The notes below the pieces were generated by a model. The model was not told the origin of the DNA. It ran no database searches and saw only the letters and a program-made list of their open reading frames with translations. From Burkholderiales bacterium (GTDB lineage: Bacteria; Pseudomonadota; Gammaproteobacteria; Burkholderiales; SG8-39), in the NCBI GenBank assembly GCA_014860355.1, contig JACZJV010000135.1:1-49186 (forward strand): DNA of 49,186 nucleotides, given 5' to 3'. A program made the position numbers and the translations under genes. Numbering within the stretch: the first letter of the stretch is position 1; every line of letters begins with the position of its first letter. Below, one piece after another: positions 36,388-46,185 of this stretch.

Positions 36388-36417
36388 AAACCCCCCCTTA
36401 TTCAAGCGCTTATGGTT

Positions 36418-36446
36418 TTAATAGCATACGCCTGCGATCAACTCAA
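36418..36446 (-). promoter_or_regulatory. Promoter of the small gene upstream of argD
   Basis: On the minus strand: TTGAGT (36446-36441), a 17-base spacer and TATTAA (36423-36418). The start would be near 36411, giving a leader of about 24 bases that holds the G-rich ribosome binding site. Confidence 0.5.
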
Positions 36447-36571
36447 CGCAAATTCCTGCACCAACGGCAATTTATCCCGTTTTCCCGGCACCCGCCACCC
36501 CTGTGCACAGCAGGGTAGGACACACTGCGCGCGCAGGCCGGATTCCGCGGGCGGTGCAGGGCAGCGCGTAC

Positions 36572-36601
36572 AAAATAAAACGGCCGGCAAGGAGCCGGCC
36601 G
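36572..36601 (-). terminator. Intrinsic terminator of rpsT
   Basis: Stem CGGCCGGC with GCCGGCCG (36581-36601), 5-base loop, followed on the minus strand by TTTTATTTT. It lies 29 bases after the rpsT stop. Confidence 0.85.
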
Positions 36602-36629
36602 TGTCGCACCTTCAGCCTGGCAGCGGGGT

Positions 36630-36893
36630 TTAGGGCATTGCCTTGACCGCCGCAGCGAGGCGGCTTTTATGGCGGGAGGCTTTGTTCTTGTGGATGATTT
36701 TCTTGTCGGCGATACGGTCGACAATGCCGGCAGAGCGGCTCAGCGCCTGCTTCGCAACTTCTTTGTCTCCGGCGGAAATCGCCTTGTTCACGTCCTTCAG
36801 CGCGGAGCGCAGAGTCGAGCGCAGGCCGGAATTGTGCCGCCGCTGTTTCTCGGATTGGCGGGAGCGTTTGCGCGCGGAATCTGTATTGGCCAT
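36630..36893 (-). CDS. rpsT: 30S ribosomal protein S20
   Basis: An 87-residue highly basic helical protein that binds 16S rRNA early in 30S assembly. The N-terminus [21 protein letters not shown] and the C-terminal [23 protein letters not shown] are standard. It is monocistronic, with a good promoter and a strong terminator, and divergent from murJ, as is common in betaproteobacteria. Confidence 0.97.
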   Translation of the reverse strand: MANTDSARKRSRQSEKQRRHNSGLRSTLRSALKDVNKAISAGDKEVAKQALSRSAGIVDRIADKKIIHKNKASRHKSRLAAAVKAMP

Positions 36894-36926
36894 GTGAAAC
36901 CCAAGTGAGGGGCAAGAAAGGGCGCA

Positions 36927-36955
36927 ATGATACTGATTTAGTCCATGTTATGCAA
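36927..36955 (-). promoter_or_regulatory. Sigma70 promoter of rpsT
   Basis: On the minus strand: TTGCAT (36955-36950), a 17-base spacer and TATCAT (36932-36927), 34 bases before the rpsT start. Confidence 0.55.
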
Positions 36956-37017
36956 GCGCATTCTGGTTCCGGCAAAACGCGCTTCGCGCATTGGCCTCCA
37001 TGGAAACTTCCATTTCG

Positions 37018-37023
37018 TATAAT
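37018..37023 (+). promoter_or_regulatory. -10 element immediately before murJ
   Basis: A perfect TATAAT ending 6 bases before the murJ ATG at 37030. A transcript begun 7 bases downstream would start at the start codon itself. The -35 region is poor (TTGGCC lies 21 bases upstream). No Shine-Dalgarno sequence precedes this ATG. Confidence 0.4.
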
Positions 37024-37029
37024 CGGGCC

Positions 37030-38568
37030 ATGAATCTATTGCGCGCGCTCGCCACGGTGAGCAGCATGACGCTGGTGTCCCGTATCCTCGGTTTCGTGCG
37101 CGACGCGGTGATCGCACGCCTTTTCGGCGCCGGGCTTGGCACCGACGCTTTTTTTGTCGCCTTTCGCATTCCCAACCTGCTGCGCCGCCTGTTCGCCGAA
37201 GGTGCGTTTTCCCAGGCTTTCGTCCCCATACTGGCGGAGTACAGAACCCGCAACGGAGAGTTGGAGACCAAGCTGCTGGTCGATCGTGTTGCCACCGCGC
37301 TATCGCTCGCCGTATTTGCGGTCAGCGTCCTCGGCATCCTGGCGGCTCCCTGGATCATTTATGTCAGTGCCCCCGGATTCTCCGCCGCGCCGGAGAAATT
37401 CGCGCTCACGGTGGCGATGCTGCGCGTTACCTTTCCCTACCTCCTGTTCATCTCCTTGGTTTCGCTTGCCGGTGGCATTCTCAACACCTGGAGCCGTTTC
37501 GCCGTGCCGGCATTCACGCCTACACTGCTCAACCTGAGCTTTATCTTCTGTGCGCTGGTGCTCGCGCCCTATTTTCATCCGCCCGTGCTGGTGCTGGCCT
37601 GGGCGGTGCTGGCGGGCGGTGTGCTGCAACTCGCGCTGCAACTGCCTTATCTGGCGAGAATCGGCATGCTGCCGCGCCTGCGCGCAGATTTCTGGGATGC
37701 GGGGGTCAAGCGCATGCTCAGGCAAATGGGGCCGGCGGTGTTCGGCGTTTCCATCGCCCAGGTGTCGCTGCTGATCAATACCATCTTTGCCTCTTTCCTC
37801 GCCAACGGCAGCGTGTCCTGGCTGTACTATGCCGACCGCCTGATGGAATTCCCCACCGGCATGCTGGGCGTGGCGCTGGGCACCATCCTGCTCCCGAGCC
37901 TGTCCAAATACTACTCGAGCGATGCCACCGAGCAGTACAGCCGGTTGCTCGACTGGGGACTGCGCCTGACTTTGCTGCTGGCGCTGCCGGCGGCGCTGGC
38001 ACTGGCGCTGCTGGCCGTACCGCTGATCAGCACGCTGTTCCACTACGGCCAGTTCAGCGTCGACGATGTGTGGATGACGCGCCGGGCGCTGGTCGCCTAC
38101 AGCATCGGACTTATCGGCCTGATCCTGGTGAAAGTGCTGGCCCCGGGGTTTTATGCGCGCCAGAATATCCGTACACCGGTAAGAATCGCGGTTATCACCC
38201 TGATTGCGACACAGCTGATGAACCTCGTACTGATCGGCCCGCTCAAGCACGCCGGGCTTGCACTGGCGATCGGTCTGGGCGCTTGCCTCAACGCCGGCCT
38301 GTTGTACTATAAGCTGCGCCAGCACGGCATCTATCAGCCGCAGCCGCAATGGGGCAGGTTCGGTTTCAAGCTGATGCTGGCGCTGCTCGTCATGGCTGCG
38401 GCCTTGTGGGGGGCAATGGGCAGCGAGAGCTGGTGGCTGGCGGCGGCATGGCAGCTGCGCATGGCGGGTCTGCTTGGTATGGTTTGCCTGGGCGCTGCCG
38501 TCTACTTCGCGACGCTGTGGCTGCTCGGCTTTCGCATCGGGGATTTTGCGCGGCGCGCCGCTGAATAG
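37030..38568 (+). CDS. murJ: Lipid II flippase MurJ
   Basis: A 512-residue inner-membrane protein of the MOP exporter superfamily with about 14 membrane segments. It moves lipid-linked peptidoglycan precursor across the inner membrane. The N-terminus [35 protein letters not shown] is the MurJ signature and contains the conserved Arg residues of the central cavity. ATG 37030 is chosen because it matches the family start; the longer frame from 36991 lacks support. It is followed by a SirB1-like gene 13 bases later. Confidence 0.96.
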   Translation: MNLLRALATVSSMTLVSRILGFVRDAVIARLFGAGLGTDAFFVAFRIPNLLRRLFAEGAFSQAFVPILAEYRTRNGELETKLLVDRVATALSLAVFAVSVLGILAAPWIIYVSAPGFSAAPEKFALTVAMLRVTFPYLLFISLVSLAGGILNTWSRFAVPAFTPTLLNLSFIFCALVLAPYFHPPVLVLAWAVLAGGVLQLALQLPYLARIGMLPRLRADFWDAGVKRMLRQMGPAVFGVSIAQVSLLINTIFASFLANGSVSWLYYADRLMEFPTGMLGVALGTILLPSLSKYYSSDATEQYSRLLDWGLRLTLLLALPAALALALLAVPLISTLFHYGQFSVDDVWMTRRALVAYSIGLIGLILVKVLAPGFYARQNIRTPVRIAVITLIATQLMNLVLIGPLKHAGLALAIGLGACLNAGLLYYKLRQHGIYQPQPQWGRFGFKLMLALLVMAAALWGAMGSESWWLAAAWQLRMAGLLGMVCLGAAVYFATLWLLGFRIGDFARRAAE

Positions 38569-38581
38569 ATTGCACTGTTCG

Positions 38582-39430
38582 ATGGACGGAATGGAACCGC
38601 AATACCGCCTGGAACGATTCTCCGCGTTGCTGTGCCGGGAGGATTTTTGTCTCGCCGAAGCCTGTCTGCTGGTTGCACAGGGCGCCTATCCCGAACTGGA
38701 CGTCGCGCACTATCTGGCGCGCATCGATGCGCTTGCCGCGGCGGTAAAGGGCCGCGTCGCCGGCGATGCGTTCGCCGAGCAGAAAATTGTCGCGCTGAAC
38801 CGGCACCTGTTCACCGAACTGGGCTTTCGCGGCAACGCGCTCGACTATTACGACCCGCGCAACAGCTACCTCAACCAGGTGCTGGAGCGGCGCGCCGGGA
38901 TACCGATCACGCTGTCGATTCTGTACATGGAAATCGGCCGGCGCCTGGGCCTGCGCCTGCAGGGCGTGTCCTTTCCCGGCCATTTTCTGGTCAAGCTGCG
39001 CGTGACCGGGGGCCAGCTGGTTCTGGATCCCTACTGCGGCGGCGAGGCGCAATCGGAATCGCAGTTGCGTGCGCGCCTGGCGCAGGTGCTGCCACTGGGC
39101 GAAGCCGACGCGCAGCCGCTGTCGCAGTTCCTGCAGGCGGCGACACCGCGGCAGATTCTCGCGCGCCTGCTGCGCAACCTCAAAGGCATTTACCTGCAGT
39201 CGGAGGAGGCGCAGAATATGCTGGAGGTGATGCAGCGCATGGTGATGGTGGCGCCGCACGCGGCCGAGGAGCTGCGCGACCGGGGCCTGGCCTATCTGCG
39301 GCTGGACTGTTTCCGCGCCGCGCTCGCCGATTTGCAGGACTATCTGGAACGGCGCCCGGATGCGCCCGACGCGGACGAGATCCGGGGCAGGGCCGCCGCG
39401 CTGCGACTGGTATGCGCGAGGCTGAACTAA
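38582..39430 (+). CDS. SirB1-like protein (transglutaminase-like core plus TPR-like tail)
   Basis: A 282-residue cytoplasmic protein of the SirB1/YchA family. The N-terminal part contains the transglutaminase-like core (NSYLNQVLERRAGIPITLSILYMEIGRRLGL, then VSFPGHFLVKL, with the conserved His, and LDPYCGG). The typical catalytic cysteine is not evident, so it is probably not an enzyme. The C-terminal third has helical TPR-like repeats (AEELRDRGLAYLRLDCFRAALADLQDYL). Function is not established in the family. ATG 38582 is used; ATG 38591 is an alternative. Probably cotranscribed with murJ. Confidence 0.87.
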   Translation: MDGMEPQYRLERFSALLCREDFCLAEACLLVAQGAYPELDVAHYLARIDALAAAVKGRVAGDAFAEQKIVALNRHLFTELGFRGNALDYYDPRNSYLNQVLERRAGIPITLSILYMEIGRRLGLRLQGVSFPGHFLVKLRVTGGQLVLDPYCGGEAQSESQLRARLAQVLPLGEADAQPLSQFLQAATPRQILARLLRNLKGIYLQSEEAQNMLEVMQRMVMVAPHAAEELRDRGLAYLRLDCFRAALADLQDYLERRPDAPDADEIRGRAAALRLVCARLN

Positions 39431-39533
39431 TGCGCGGGTCTCGAGTCCAACCGGCGCGCAAATGTTTTGGATTGGTTGGTCCGCATTCTTCGCGGCCTTT
39501 GCATCGAATTCTTTCCATGGCAGGAGATAGGAC

Positions 39534-40160
39534 ATGAAACTAGACAGTTCGAGCTTCGGCGACAATCAGCGCATCCCCGGCGCCTATGCATTCGCCGTGC
39601 CGCACGCGACCGACCACGTCGCACTTTCTTCCAACCGCAACCCGCAGCTGAGCTGGAGCGGCGCTCCGGCTGACACCAGGTCCTTCGTGCTGATCTGCCA
39701 CGATCGCGACGTGCCGAGCAAAGGCGATGACGTAAACAAGGAGGGGCGCAGCGTTCCGGCCAGCTTGCCGCGCGTGGATTTTTATCACTGGGTGCTGGTG
39801 GACATCCCCGCGGGGATGAGCGCGATCGCAGAAGGCGAATATTCCGACGGCGTCAGCGCGCGCGGGAAGTCGGGGCCGCAGGCGAAGCACGGCACGCGCC
39901 AGGGGCTGAATGACTACACCGGCTGGTTTGCCGGCGACAAGGATATGGACGGCAAGTACTTCGGCTACGACGGGCCCTGCCCGCCGTGGAACGACGAGAT
40001 TCTGCACCATTACGTTTTTACGCTGTATGCGCTGGACTGCGCATCTTGTCCGGTCAGTGGCGCGTTCCAGGGCGCCGAGGTGCTGAAGGCGATCGAAGGG
40101 CATGTGCTGGCCAAAGCCGCTTACACCGGCAGCTACACGCTCAACCCCAAGCTCGCTTAG
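39534..40160 (+). CDS. YbhB/YbcL-family (PEBP, Raf-kinase-inhibitor-like) protein
   Basis: A 208-residue protein of the phosphatidylethanolamine-binding protein superfamily. The core pattern is NPQLSWSGAPADTRSFVLICHDRDVP, then DFYHWVLVDIPA and YDGPCPPWND..HHYVFTLYALD. The anion-binding pocket residues (Asp-x-Asp after CH, His-Trp and the GPCPP loop) are in place. The bacterial members have no settled role. It has several cysteines and no signal peptide, so it is cytoplasmic. AGGAG lies 7 bases before the ATG. Confidence 0.9.
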   Translation: MKLDSSSFGDNQRIPGAYAFAVPHATDHVALSSNRNPQLSWSGAPADTRSFVLICHDRDVPSKGDDVNKEGRSVPASLPRVDFYHWVLVDIPAGMSAIAEGEYSDGVSARGKSGPQAKHGTRQGLNDYTGWFAGDKDMDGKYFGYDGPCPPWNDEILHHYVFTLYALDCASCPVSGAFQGAEVLKAIEGHVLAKAAYTGSYTLNPKLA

Positions 40161-40181
40161 CCCCATGGAAAAAAGCGCCGC

Positions 40182-40700
40182 ATGAAGAATTCCGGGTCGA
40201 GGACGCGGCCGATATTCGCGGGGTTCGCGCTGATCCCGCTCGCGCTGCTGGGAGGCGCGCTGGTGCTGCAGCATTTCAAGGGCCAGGCGCCTTGTCCGCT
40301 GTGTGTGCTGCAGCGCGCGAGCTTTCTCTTGTTCGCCTTGATCGCGCTGGTGGCGGCGATACGCCAGCCGCAAGGCCGCGGCGCGGCCGGATATTTCGCC
40401 GCGCTGGCGCTGGCCGCCCTCGCCGGACTCGGCGTCGCGATACGCCACGTGTGGGTGCTTTACCACCCGAAATTCGGTTGCGGCATCGACGTGCTGGAGC
40501 AGCTCATCAACGACCTTCCCACATCCAGGCTATTGCCCTGGCTGTTCCATGCGAGCGGGGAGTGCGCGGCGCCGCATGAGCCGATACTGGGATTGCAGCT
40601 GCCAGAGTGGTCGCTCGTCTGGTTTTCGCTGCTGTTCCTAGCCGCGATTTTTTTCGCTTTCAAGAGTTCGTCCGCAGCGCGCGCCGGCGCGATGGCGTGA
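40182..40700 (+). CDS. dsbB: Disulfide bond formation protein B
   Basis: A 172-residue inner-membrane protein with four membrane segments that reoxidises DsbA and passes electrons to quinone. The first redox pair is CPLC (residues 38-41) followed by the quinone-site VLQR. The second pair lies in the periplasmic loop (FGCGID and SGECAAP). Its substrates may include the cysteine-rich pilus proteins encoded in this window, but no dsbA is adjacent. It starts 21 bases after the PEBP gene. Confidence 0.93.
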   Translation: MKNSGSRTRPIFAGFALIPLALLGGALVLQHFKGQAPCPLCVLQRASFLLFALIALVAAIRQPQGRGAAGYFAALALAALAGLGVAIRHVWVLYHPKFGCGIDVLEQLINDLPTSRLLPWLFHASGECAAPHEPILGLQLPEWSLVWFSLLFLAAIFFAFKSSSAARAGAMA

Positions 40701-40756
40701 GCGCGGCCGTGCTCGGCGAGCATCGGACGCGCGTCCCGGAGATGATGGAAAGCCGC

Positions 40757-40762
40757 TATAAT
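40757..40762 (+). promoter_or_regulatory. Candidate -10 element for ribF
   Basis: TATAAT, 35 bases before the ribF start, with a weak or absent -35. The ribF-ileS-lspA-ispH run follows. Confidence 0.35.
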
Positions 40763-40796
40763 TCAGGATTTTAGCGTTTCACAGCGAATTCTGAAC

Positions 40797-41732
40797 ATGC
40801 GCGTTTGGCGTACCATTTCCGCACGCAGCCAGTCGCCGACGGCACTGACTATCGGCAACTTCGACGGCGTGCACCGAGGCCATCAGGCGATGCTCGCGCG
40901 ACTCAAGGAGCAGGCTAGCGCCCTCGGCCTGCGCGCCTGCGTGCTCACCTTCGAGCCGCATCCGCTCGAGTTGTTCGCGCCGCGCACAGCGCCGACGCGG
41001 CTTACGTCGCTGCGCGAGAAACTGGAGCTGCTCGCCGCGCATGGCGTCGAATGCGTGCAAGTGAGCCGCTTCAATCGCGCCTATGCCAACCGCTCGCCGC
41101 AGGATTTCATCGAACAGGTGCTGCTCCAGGGATTGGGCATGCGCTGGCTGCTGATCGGTGACGACTTTCGCTTTGGCGCCCGACGCGCGGGAGATTTCGC
41201 GCTGCTGCAGGAGGCTTCGGCCAAGCACGGGTTCGGCCTGGAGGCGATGCGCACGGTGGCACAGGACGGCGTACGCGTGTCGAGCTCGGCCGTGCGCTCG
41301 GCGCTTGCCGCAGGCCGCCTGGCCGAAGCCGAAGCGCTGCTCGGCCGGCCTTACAGCATCAGCGGCCGCGTGGTGCAAGGCGACAAGCTCGGGCGCACCA
41401 TCGGCTATCCCACGGCCAATGTACAGCTGCGGCACAATCGCCCGCCCCTGTACGGAATCTTTGCAGTGCGCACCCTCGATGGGAAAGGAAACACGCGCTA
41501 CGGCGCGGCGAGCCTGGGGCTGCGCCCGACGGTCGACGACAGCGGGCGCGCCAGGCTGGAAGTGCACCTGTTCGATTTCGCCGGCGATCTCTACGGCCAG
41601 CATCTGCGCATCGACTTCCTGCACAAGATTCGCGACGAAGAGAAATTCGCCGACCTCGAGTCGCTCAAGAAGCGCATCGCCCGTGATTGCGATGAAGCCA
41701 GGGACTTTCTTGCCGCGAGCGTACGCGCTTGA
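40797..41732 (+). CDS. ribF: Bifunctional riboflavin kinase / FAD synthetase
   Basis: A 311-residue enzyme that phosphorylates riboflavin to FMN and adenylates FMN to FAD. The N-terminal nucleotidyltransferase domain has IGNFDGVHRGHQAML, LTFEPHP and VSSSAVRSAL. The C-terminal kinase domain has GRTIGYPTANVQ and the metal-binding region around YGIFAVRTL. The length is normal. It precedes ileS by 64 bases in the usual order. Confidence 0.96.
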   Translation: MRVWRTISARSQSPTALTIGNFDGVHRGHQAMLARLKEQASALGLRACVLTFEPHPLELFAPRTAPTRLTSLREKLELLAAHGVECVQVSRFNRAYANRSPQDFIEQVLLQGLGMRWLLIGDDFRFGARRAGDFALLQEASAKHGFGLEAMRTVAQDGVRVSSSAVRSALAAGRLAEAEALLGRPYSISGRVVQGDKLGRTIGYPTANVQLRHNRPPLYGIFAVRTLDGKGNTRYGAASLGLRPTVDDSGRARLEVHLFDFAGDLYGQHLRIDFLHKIRDEEKFADLESLKKRIARDCDEARDFLAASVRA

Positions 41733-41796
41733 GCGCAGCATCGGCTCATCCTGAAATGCGTCCAAGATCAATTCACCAATTCTCTAGAAATGCAAA

Positions 41797-44634
41797 ATGG
41801 CTGATTACAAGAACACACTGAACCTTCCGGACACGTCCTTCCCCATGCGCGGGGACCTCGCCAAGCGCGAGCCGCACTGGGTGCGGGAATGGCAGGAGAA
41901 GAAGATCTACGAAGCGATGCGCGCCGTGTCCAAAGGCCGGCCGAAGTTCATCCTGCACGACGGCCCGCCCTATGCGAATGGCGATATCCATCTCGGCCAC
42001 GCAATCAATAAGATTCTGAAGGATATCATCGTCAAATCGCGCAACATGGCCGGTTTCGACGCGGTATATGTGCCCGGCTGGGACTGCCACGGCATGCCGA
42101 TCGAGCGCGAGATCGAGAAACAGCACGGCAAGAACCTGCCGGTGGAAAAGACGCAGAGCTTGTGCCGCGCCTACGCCGCGGAGCAGATCGAGCGGCAGAA
42201 AAAGGATTTTCAACGCCTGGGCGTGCTCGGCGACTGGGACCATCCCTACCAGACCATGGCTTACGGTAACGAAGCCGACGAGATCCGCACGCTAGGGAAG
42301 ATATTGGATAAGGGCTACGTCTACCGCGGACTGAAGCCGGTGAACTGGTGCTTCGACTGCGCGTCGGCCCTGGCCGAAGCTGAAGTGGAGTATGCGGACA
42401 GGAAGGACTACGCCATCGACGTCGGTTTTGCGTTCGCCGAGCCGGAAAAAATCGCCGCGGCGTTCGGCCTGGCCAAGCTACCGGCGGACCAGGGCTGGAT
42501 CGTCATCTGGACCACCACGCCCTGGACCCTGCCCGGCAATCAGGCGCTGAACGCGCACCCGGAGCACGTCTACAACCTGGTTGCAACCGAGCGCGGGCTG
42601 CTGATTCTCGCCGCGGATCTGCAGGAAGCCTGCCTCGCGCGCTATCGGCTTGCCGGCGAGACGCTCGCCTCGTGCAAGGGCAAGGCACTGGAACTGATCG
42701 GTTTCAGGCATCCGTTCTACGAGCGGACGGCGCCGGTCTATCTGGGCGAATACGTGACGCTCGATACCGGCACCGGCATCGTGCACAGCGCCCCCGCCTA
42801 CGGCGTGGAGGACTTCGATTCCTGCCGCCGCTACGGCATGAAGGATGAACAGATCCTCACGCCAGTGATGGCGGACGGGAAATTCGTGTCCACGCTGCCG
42901 TTCTTCGGCGGCATGATGATCTGGAAGGCGAATCCCGAGATCGTCAAAAAAATCGCAGAAGTCGGTGCGCTGTTCCACTCCGAGGATTACGCCCACAGCT
43001 ACATGCACTGCTGGCGCCACAAGACGCCCATCATCTACCGCGCCAGCACCCAATGGTTCGCCGCCATGGACGAGCCGCCGGGCTTCAACGGCGTGAAACC
43101 AGCCGAGTCCCTGCGCGCGACCGCGCTGCGCGGCATAGCGAACACACGCTTCTACCCGGACTGGGGCCAGGCGCGCCTGCACGGCATGATCGCCAACCGG
43201 CCCGACTGGACGCTTTCGCGCCAACGCCAGTGGGGCGTGCCCATGCCCTTTTTCGTTCACAAGGAAACCAGCGAATTGCATCCGCGCACGCTCGAACTGC
43301 TGGAGCAGGTGGCGAAGCGTGTGGAGCAGGGCGGCATCGAAGCATGGCAGACCCTGGACCCGCAGGAACTGCTGGGTACGCAGGCCGAGCAATACGTCAA
43401 GATCAAGGACACGCTCGATGTATGGTTCGATTCCGGCTCCACGCATCAGACGGTGATGGGCGGACCAGGCGGCGAGACCGCTGGCGCCGGCTCGCACGGG
43501 ATGGATCTGCAGTTCCCGGCCGACCTGTACCTCGAAGGTTCCGACCAGCATCGTGGCTGGTTCCACTCCTCCTTGCTCGTTTCGTGCATGCTCAACGGCG
43601 TGCCGCCGTACAAGGGTCTGCTCACGCACGGCTTTTTTGTCGACGGGCAAGGCCGCAAGATGTCCAAGTCGCTGGGCAACACCCTGGCGCCGCAGAAGGT
43701 CGCAGGTACCCTGGGCGCCGAAATCCTGCGACTGTGGGTAGCCGCTACCGACTATTCGGGCGAGCTGTCGATCTCGGACGAAATCCTGAAGCGCGTGGTC
43801 GAGAGCTATCGCCGCATCCGCAACACGCTGCGGTTCCTGCTCGCCAATACGGCCGACTTCGATGCGCAGGCGCACGCGCTGCCGGTTGCGGACTGGCTGG
43901 AGATAGACCGCTACGCCCTGGCGCTCACGCAGTCGCTGCAGCAGGAGATGATGCGCGACTACGAGAATTACGACTTTCATTTCGTGGTGCAGAAACTGCA
44001 GGGCTTCTGCTCGGAGGACCTGGGCGGGTTTTACCTCGACATACTCAAGGATCGGCTATACACCGCGGGCAAGGACTCGAGGTCCCGGCGCTCGGCGCAG
44101 AATGCGCTGTACCAAATTCTGCAGCGCCTGGTGCGCCTGATGGCGCCCATCCTCTCCTTCACCGCGGAAGAGATCTGGGCGCTGGCCGGCAGCGGTAAGG
44201 ACGAGACCGTGTTCACCCATACCTGGGACGAATTCCCGGCCGCGGGTGATTCGCAGGCGTTGCTCGAGCGCTGGGGTAAGATCCGCAGCGTCCGCGCCGA
44301 GGTGCAAAAACAATTGGAAGAGGCGCGCGGCGCCGGAAGCATCGGCTCGTCGTTGCAGGCGGAAGTCGAGATCCGCGCGAGCGGGGACAGGCTGGATCTG
44401 CTGCAGTCGCTAGGGGACGATCTTCGCTTCGTGCTGATCACCTCCAGCGCAGTGGTAACGCCGGTCGCTGCTGCCGCCGACGAAGCGGTGATAGTGCATC
44501 CCAGCACGCACGCGAAGTGCGAGCGCTGCTGGCATTATCGGGCGGACACCGGCGCCGACGCGGGGCACCCCGGGCTATGTGGTCGCTGCGTGTCCAATCT
44601 GCATGGCGGCGGCGAAGCGCGGACCTATGCGTAA
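41797..44634 (+). CDS. ileS: Isoleucyl-tRNA synthetase
   Basis: A 945-residue class-I synthetase charging tRNA-Ile, with an editing domain that removes misactivated valine. The HIGH motif is HLGHA (near residue 66), and the KMSKS motif is at residues 621-625. The editing domain carries [11 protein letters not shown] and the C-terminal zinc finger is CERCWHY...CGRC. It is the bacterial, mupirocin-sensitive-looking type by overall length and zinc finger. Its last 8 bases overlap lspA. Confidence 0.97.
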   Translation: MADYKNTLNLPDTSFPMRGDLAKREPHWVREWQEKKIYEAMRAVSKGRPKFILHDGPPYANGDIHLGHAINKILKDIIVKSRNMAGFDAVYVPGWDCHGMPIEREIEKQHGKNLPVEKTQSLCRAYAAEQIERQKKDFQRLGVLGDWDHPYQTMAYGNEADEIRTLGKILDKGYVYRGLKPVNWCFDCASALAEAEVEYADRKDYAIDVGFAFAEPEKIAAAFGLAKLPADQGWIVIWTTTPWTLPGNQALNAHPEHVYNLVATERGLLILAADLQEACLARYRLAGETLASCKGKALELIGFRHPFYERTAPVYLGEYVTLDTGTGIVHSAPAYGVEDFDSCRRYGMKDEQILTPVMADGKFVSTLPFFGGMMIWKANPEIVKKIAEVGALFHSEDYAHSYMHCWRHKTPIIYRASTQWFAAMDEPPGFNGVKPAESLRATALRGIANTRFYPDWGQARLHGMIANRPDWTLSRQRQWGVPMPFFVHKETSELHPRTLELLEQVAKRVEQGGIEAWQTLDPQELLGTQAEQYVKIKDTLDVWFDSGSTHQTVMGGPGGETAGAGSHGMDLQFPADLYLEGSDQHRGWFHSSLLVSCMLNGVPPYKGLLTHGFFVDGQGRKMSKSLGNTLAPQKVAGTLGAEILRLWVAATDYSGELSISDEILKRVVESYRRIRNTLRFLLANTADFDAQAHALPVADWLEIDRYALALTQSLQQEMMRDYENYDFHFVVQKLQGFCSEDLGGFYLDILKDRLYTAGKDSRSRRSAQNALYQILQRLVRLMAPILSFTAEEIWALAGSGKDETVFTHTWDEFPAAGDSQALLERWGKIRSVRAEVQKQLEEARGAGSIGSSLQAEVEIRASGDRLDLLQSLGDDLRFVLITSSAVVTPVAAAADEAVIVHPSTHAKCERCWHYRADTGADAGHPGLCGRCVSNLHGGGEARTYA

Positions 44635-45112
44635 GCTCGTGCCTTGGTACGCTTTGGCGTTGCTGGTGGTGGCGCTGGACCAGTTGACGAAGTATTGGAT
44701 CAGCGCCAGTTTCCGCTATGGCGAGGTGCGTGTCGTCAGCAGCTTTTTCAATCTGGTGCTGACGCACAACAAAGGTGCCGCGTTCAGCTTTCTTGCGAGT
44801 GCGGGGGGCTGGCAGCGCGGCCTATTCATCGCCATCGCGCTGGTCGCGATCGTCGTGATCAGCGCGCTTCTGGCGCGTCGAGCAGGGGACAGGCTGTTCT
44901 GCCTTGCTCTTGCCCTGATTCTGGGCGGTGCGATAGGCAATGTCGTTGATCGCATCGTCCTTGGCCACGTAGTCGATTTTCTCGATTTTCATTTCGCCGG
45001 GTGGCACTGGCCGGCGTTCAATCTCGCCGATTCGGCGATCACCGTCGGCGCGGCGCTGCTGGTTGCGGACAGCCTTCGCCCGGGCGCAAAGCGGGCGGGG
45101 GCGGCGCGATGA
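44627..45112 (+). CDS. lspA: Lipoprotein signal peptidase (signal peptidase II)
   Basis: A 161-residue inner-membrane aspartic protease with four membrane segments that cleaves the signal peptide of diacylglyceryl-prolipoproteins. Catalytic Asp residues lie in GNVVDRI and FNLADSAI; the LDQLTKYW and [11 protein letters not shown] motifs are present. The ATG at 44627 overlaps ileS, giving tight coupling. It is followed 55 bases later by ispH; the FKBP-type isomerase gene often found between them is missing here. Confidence 0.96.
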   Translation: MRKLVPWYALALLVVALDQLTKYWISASFRYGEVRVVSSFFNLVLTHNKGAAFSFLASAGGWQRGLFIAIALVAIVVISALLARRAGDRLFCLALALILGGAIGNVVDRIVLGHVVDFLDFHFAGWHWPAFNLADSAITVGAALLVADSLRPGAKRAGAAR

Positions 45113-45167
45113 GCGCACTGCCCGTGCTTGACCGGCGGCTCGCCGCGCCTTTTAAAGGGGCACGATC

Positions 45168-46109
45168 ATGGAAGTATTGCTAGCCAATCCCCGCGGCTTC
45201 TGCGCCGGTGTCGAGCGCGCCATCGCCATCGTCGAGCGCGCGCTGGAACTGCATGGCGCGCCTATTTACGTGCGCCACGAGGTGGTGCACAACAAGTTCG
45301 TGGTCGATGACCTGCGCGCGAAGGGCGCGGTGTTCGTCGACGAACTGGACCAGGTTCCAGCCGGCAGCACCGTTATCTTCAGCGCTCACGGTGTATCGCA
45401 GGCGATCCGGCGCGAGGCCGAGGCGCGCGGCCTAAATGTATTCGACGCCACCTGCCCGCTGGTGACGAAGGTGCATATCGAGGTTGCAAAGATGCGCGCG
45501 CAGGGCCGCGGCATCGTCATGATAGGCCATCGCGGGCACCCCGAGGTCGAGGGCACCATGGGGCAGGCGACGGGCGGCATGTACCTGGTGGAGACGGTGG
45601 CCGACGCCGAGCGACTTGAGGTCGAGGAGCCGGGCCAGCTTGCTTATGTCACCCAGACCACGCTATCGGTGGACGACGCGGCGGCGATCGTCGATGCGCT
45701 GAAACGGAGATTTCCGGGCATCGTCGGACCGAAGAAGGACGACATTTGCTACGCCACGCAGAACCGCCAGGACGCTGTGAAATTCATGGCACCGCAGTGC
45801 GATCTGGTGATTGTAGTCGGATCGCCCAACAGTTCGAACTCCAACCGCCTGCGCGAAGTGGCGGAAACCTTGGGGGTGCCGGCGCACATGATAGACCAGG
45901 CATCCGAACTGCGCCCGGAGTGGCTGCAAGGCTGCAATCGCGTCGGCGTCAGTGCCGGCGCCTCGGCCCCGGAAGTGCTGGTGCTGGAAGTCATCGCCAG
46001 GCTACAGGCTTTGGGTGCGAAGCGGGTGACTCAAATGAAGGGAAAGGAGGAGGGCGTGACCTTTCCCCTGCCCAAGGGTCTGGCCAACGGCGTAACGGCG
46101 GATCGCTAA
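45168..46109 (+). CDS. ispH: 4-hydroxy-3-methylbut-2-enyl diphosphate reductase
   Basis: A 313-residue 4Fe-4S enzyme giving IPP and DMAPP, the last step of the MEP pathway begun by dxs in this window. Cluster cysteines are Cys12 (NPRGFC), the one in DATCPLV and the one in [27 protein letters not shown] and [10 protein letters not shown] bind the diphosphate. AAGGGG lies 9 bases before the ATG. Length is normal. No clear terminator follows. Confidence 0.97.
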   Translation: MEVLLANPRGFCAGVERAIAIVERALELHGAPIYVRHEVVHNKFVVDDLRAKGAVFVDELDQVPAGSTVIFSAHGVSQAIRREAEARGLNVFDATCPLVTKVHIEVAKMRAQGRGIVMIGHRGHPEVEGTMGQATGGMYLVETVADAERLEVEEPGQLAYVTQTTLSVDDAAAIVDALKRRFPGIVGPKKDDICYATQNRQDAVKFMAPQCDLVIVVGSPNSSNSNRLREVAETLGVPAHMIDQASELRPEWLQGCNRVGVSAGASAPEVLVLEVIARLQALGAKRVTQMKGKEEGVTFPLPKGLANGVTADR

Positions 46110-46149
46110 CGGACGCGGCGGTCGACCTGGCGCTGTCGTACAGATCGGA

Positions 46150-46179
46150 TTAGACAGAGTCCAAAATTCAATGTATCAT
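46150..46179 (+). promoter_or_regulatory. Candidate promoter of the Fur-family gene, giving a leaderless mRNA
   Basis: TTAGAC (46150-46155), an 18-base spacer and TATCAT (46174-46179). The transcript would start at about 46186, exactly at the ATG used here. No Shine-Dalgarno sequence is present. The earlier ATG at 46171 lies inside this promoter. Confidence 0.4.
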
Positions 46180-46185
46180 GCAAAC

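Noticed and set aside
36443..36724. Open frame overlapping the rpsT terminator and rpsT end
   Set aside because: It overlaps a strong terminator and an essential gene in another frame, with basic low-complexity sequence.
42478..43980. 500-codon open frame antisense to ileS
   Set aside because: It is a high-GC shadow of ileS; the predicted sequence is Arg/His/Gly-rich and matches no family.
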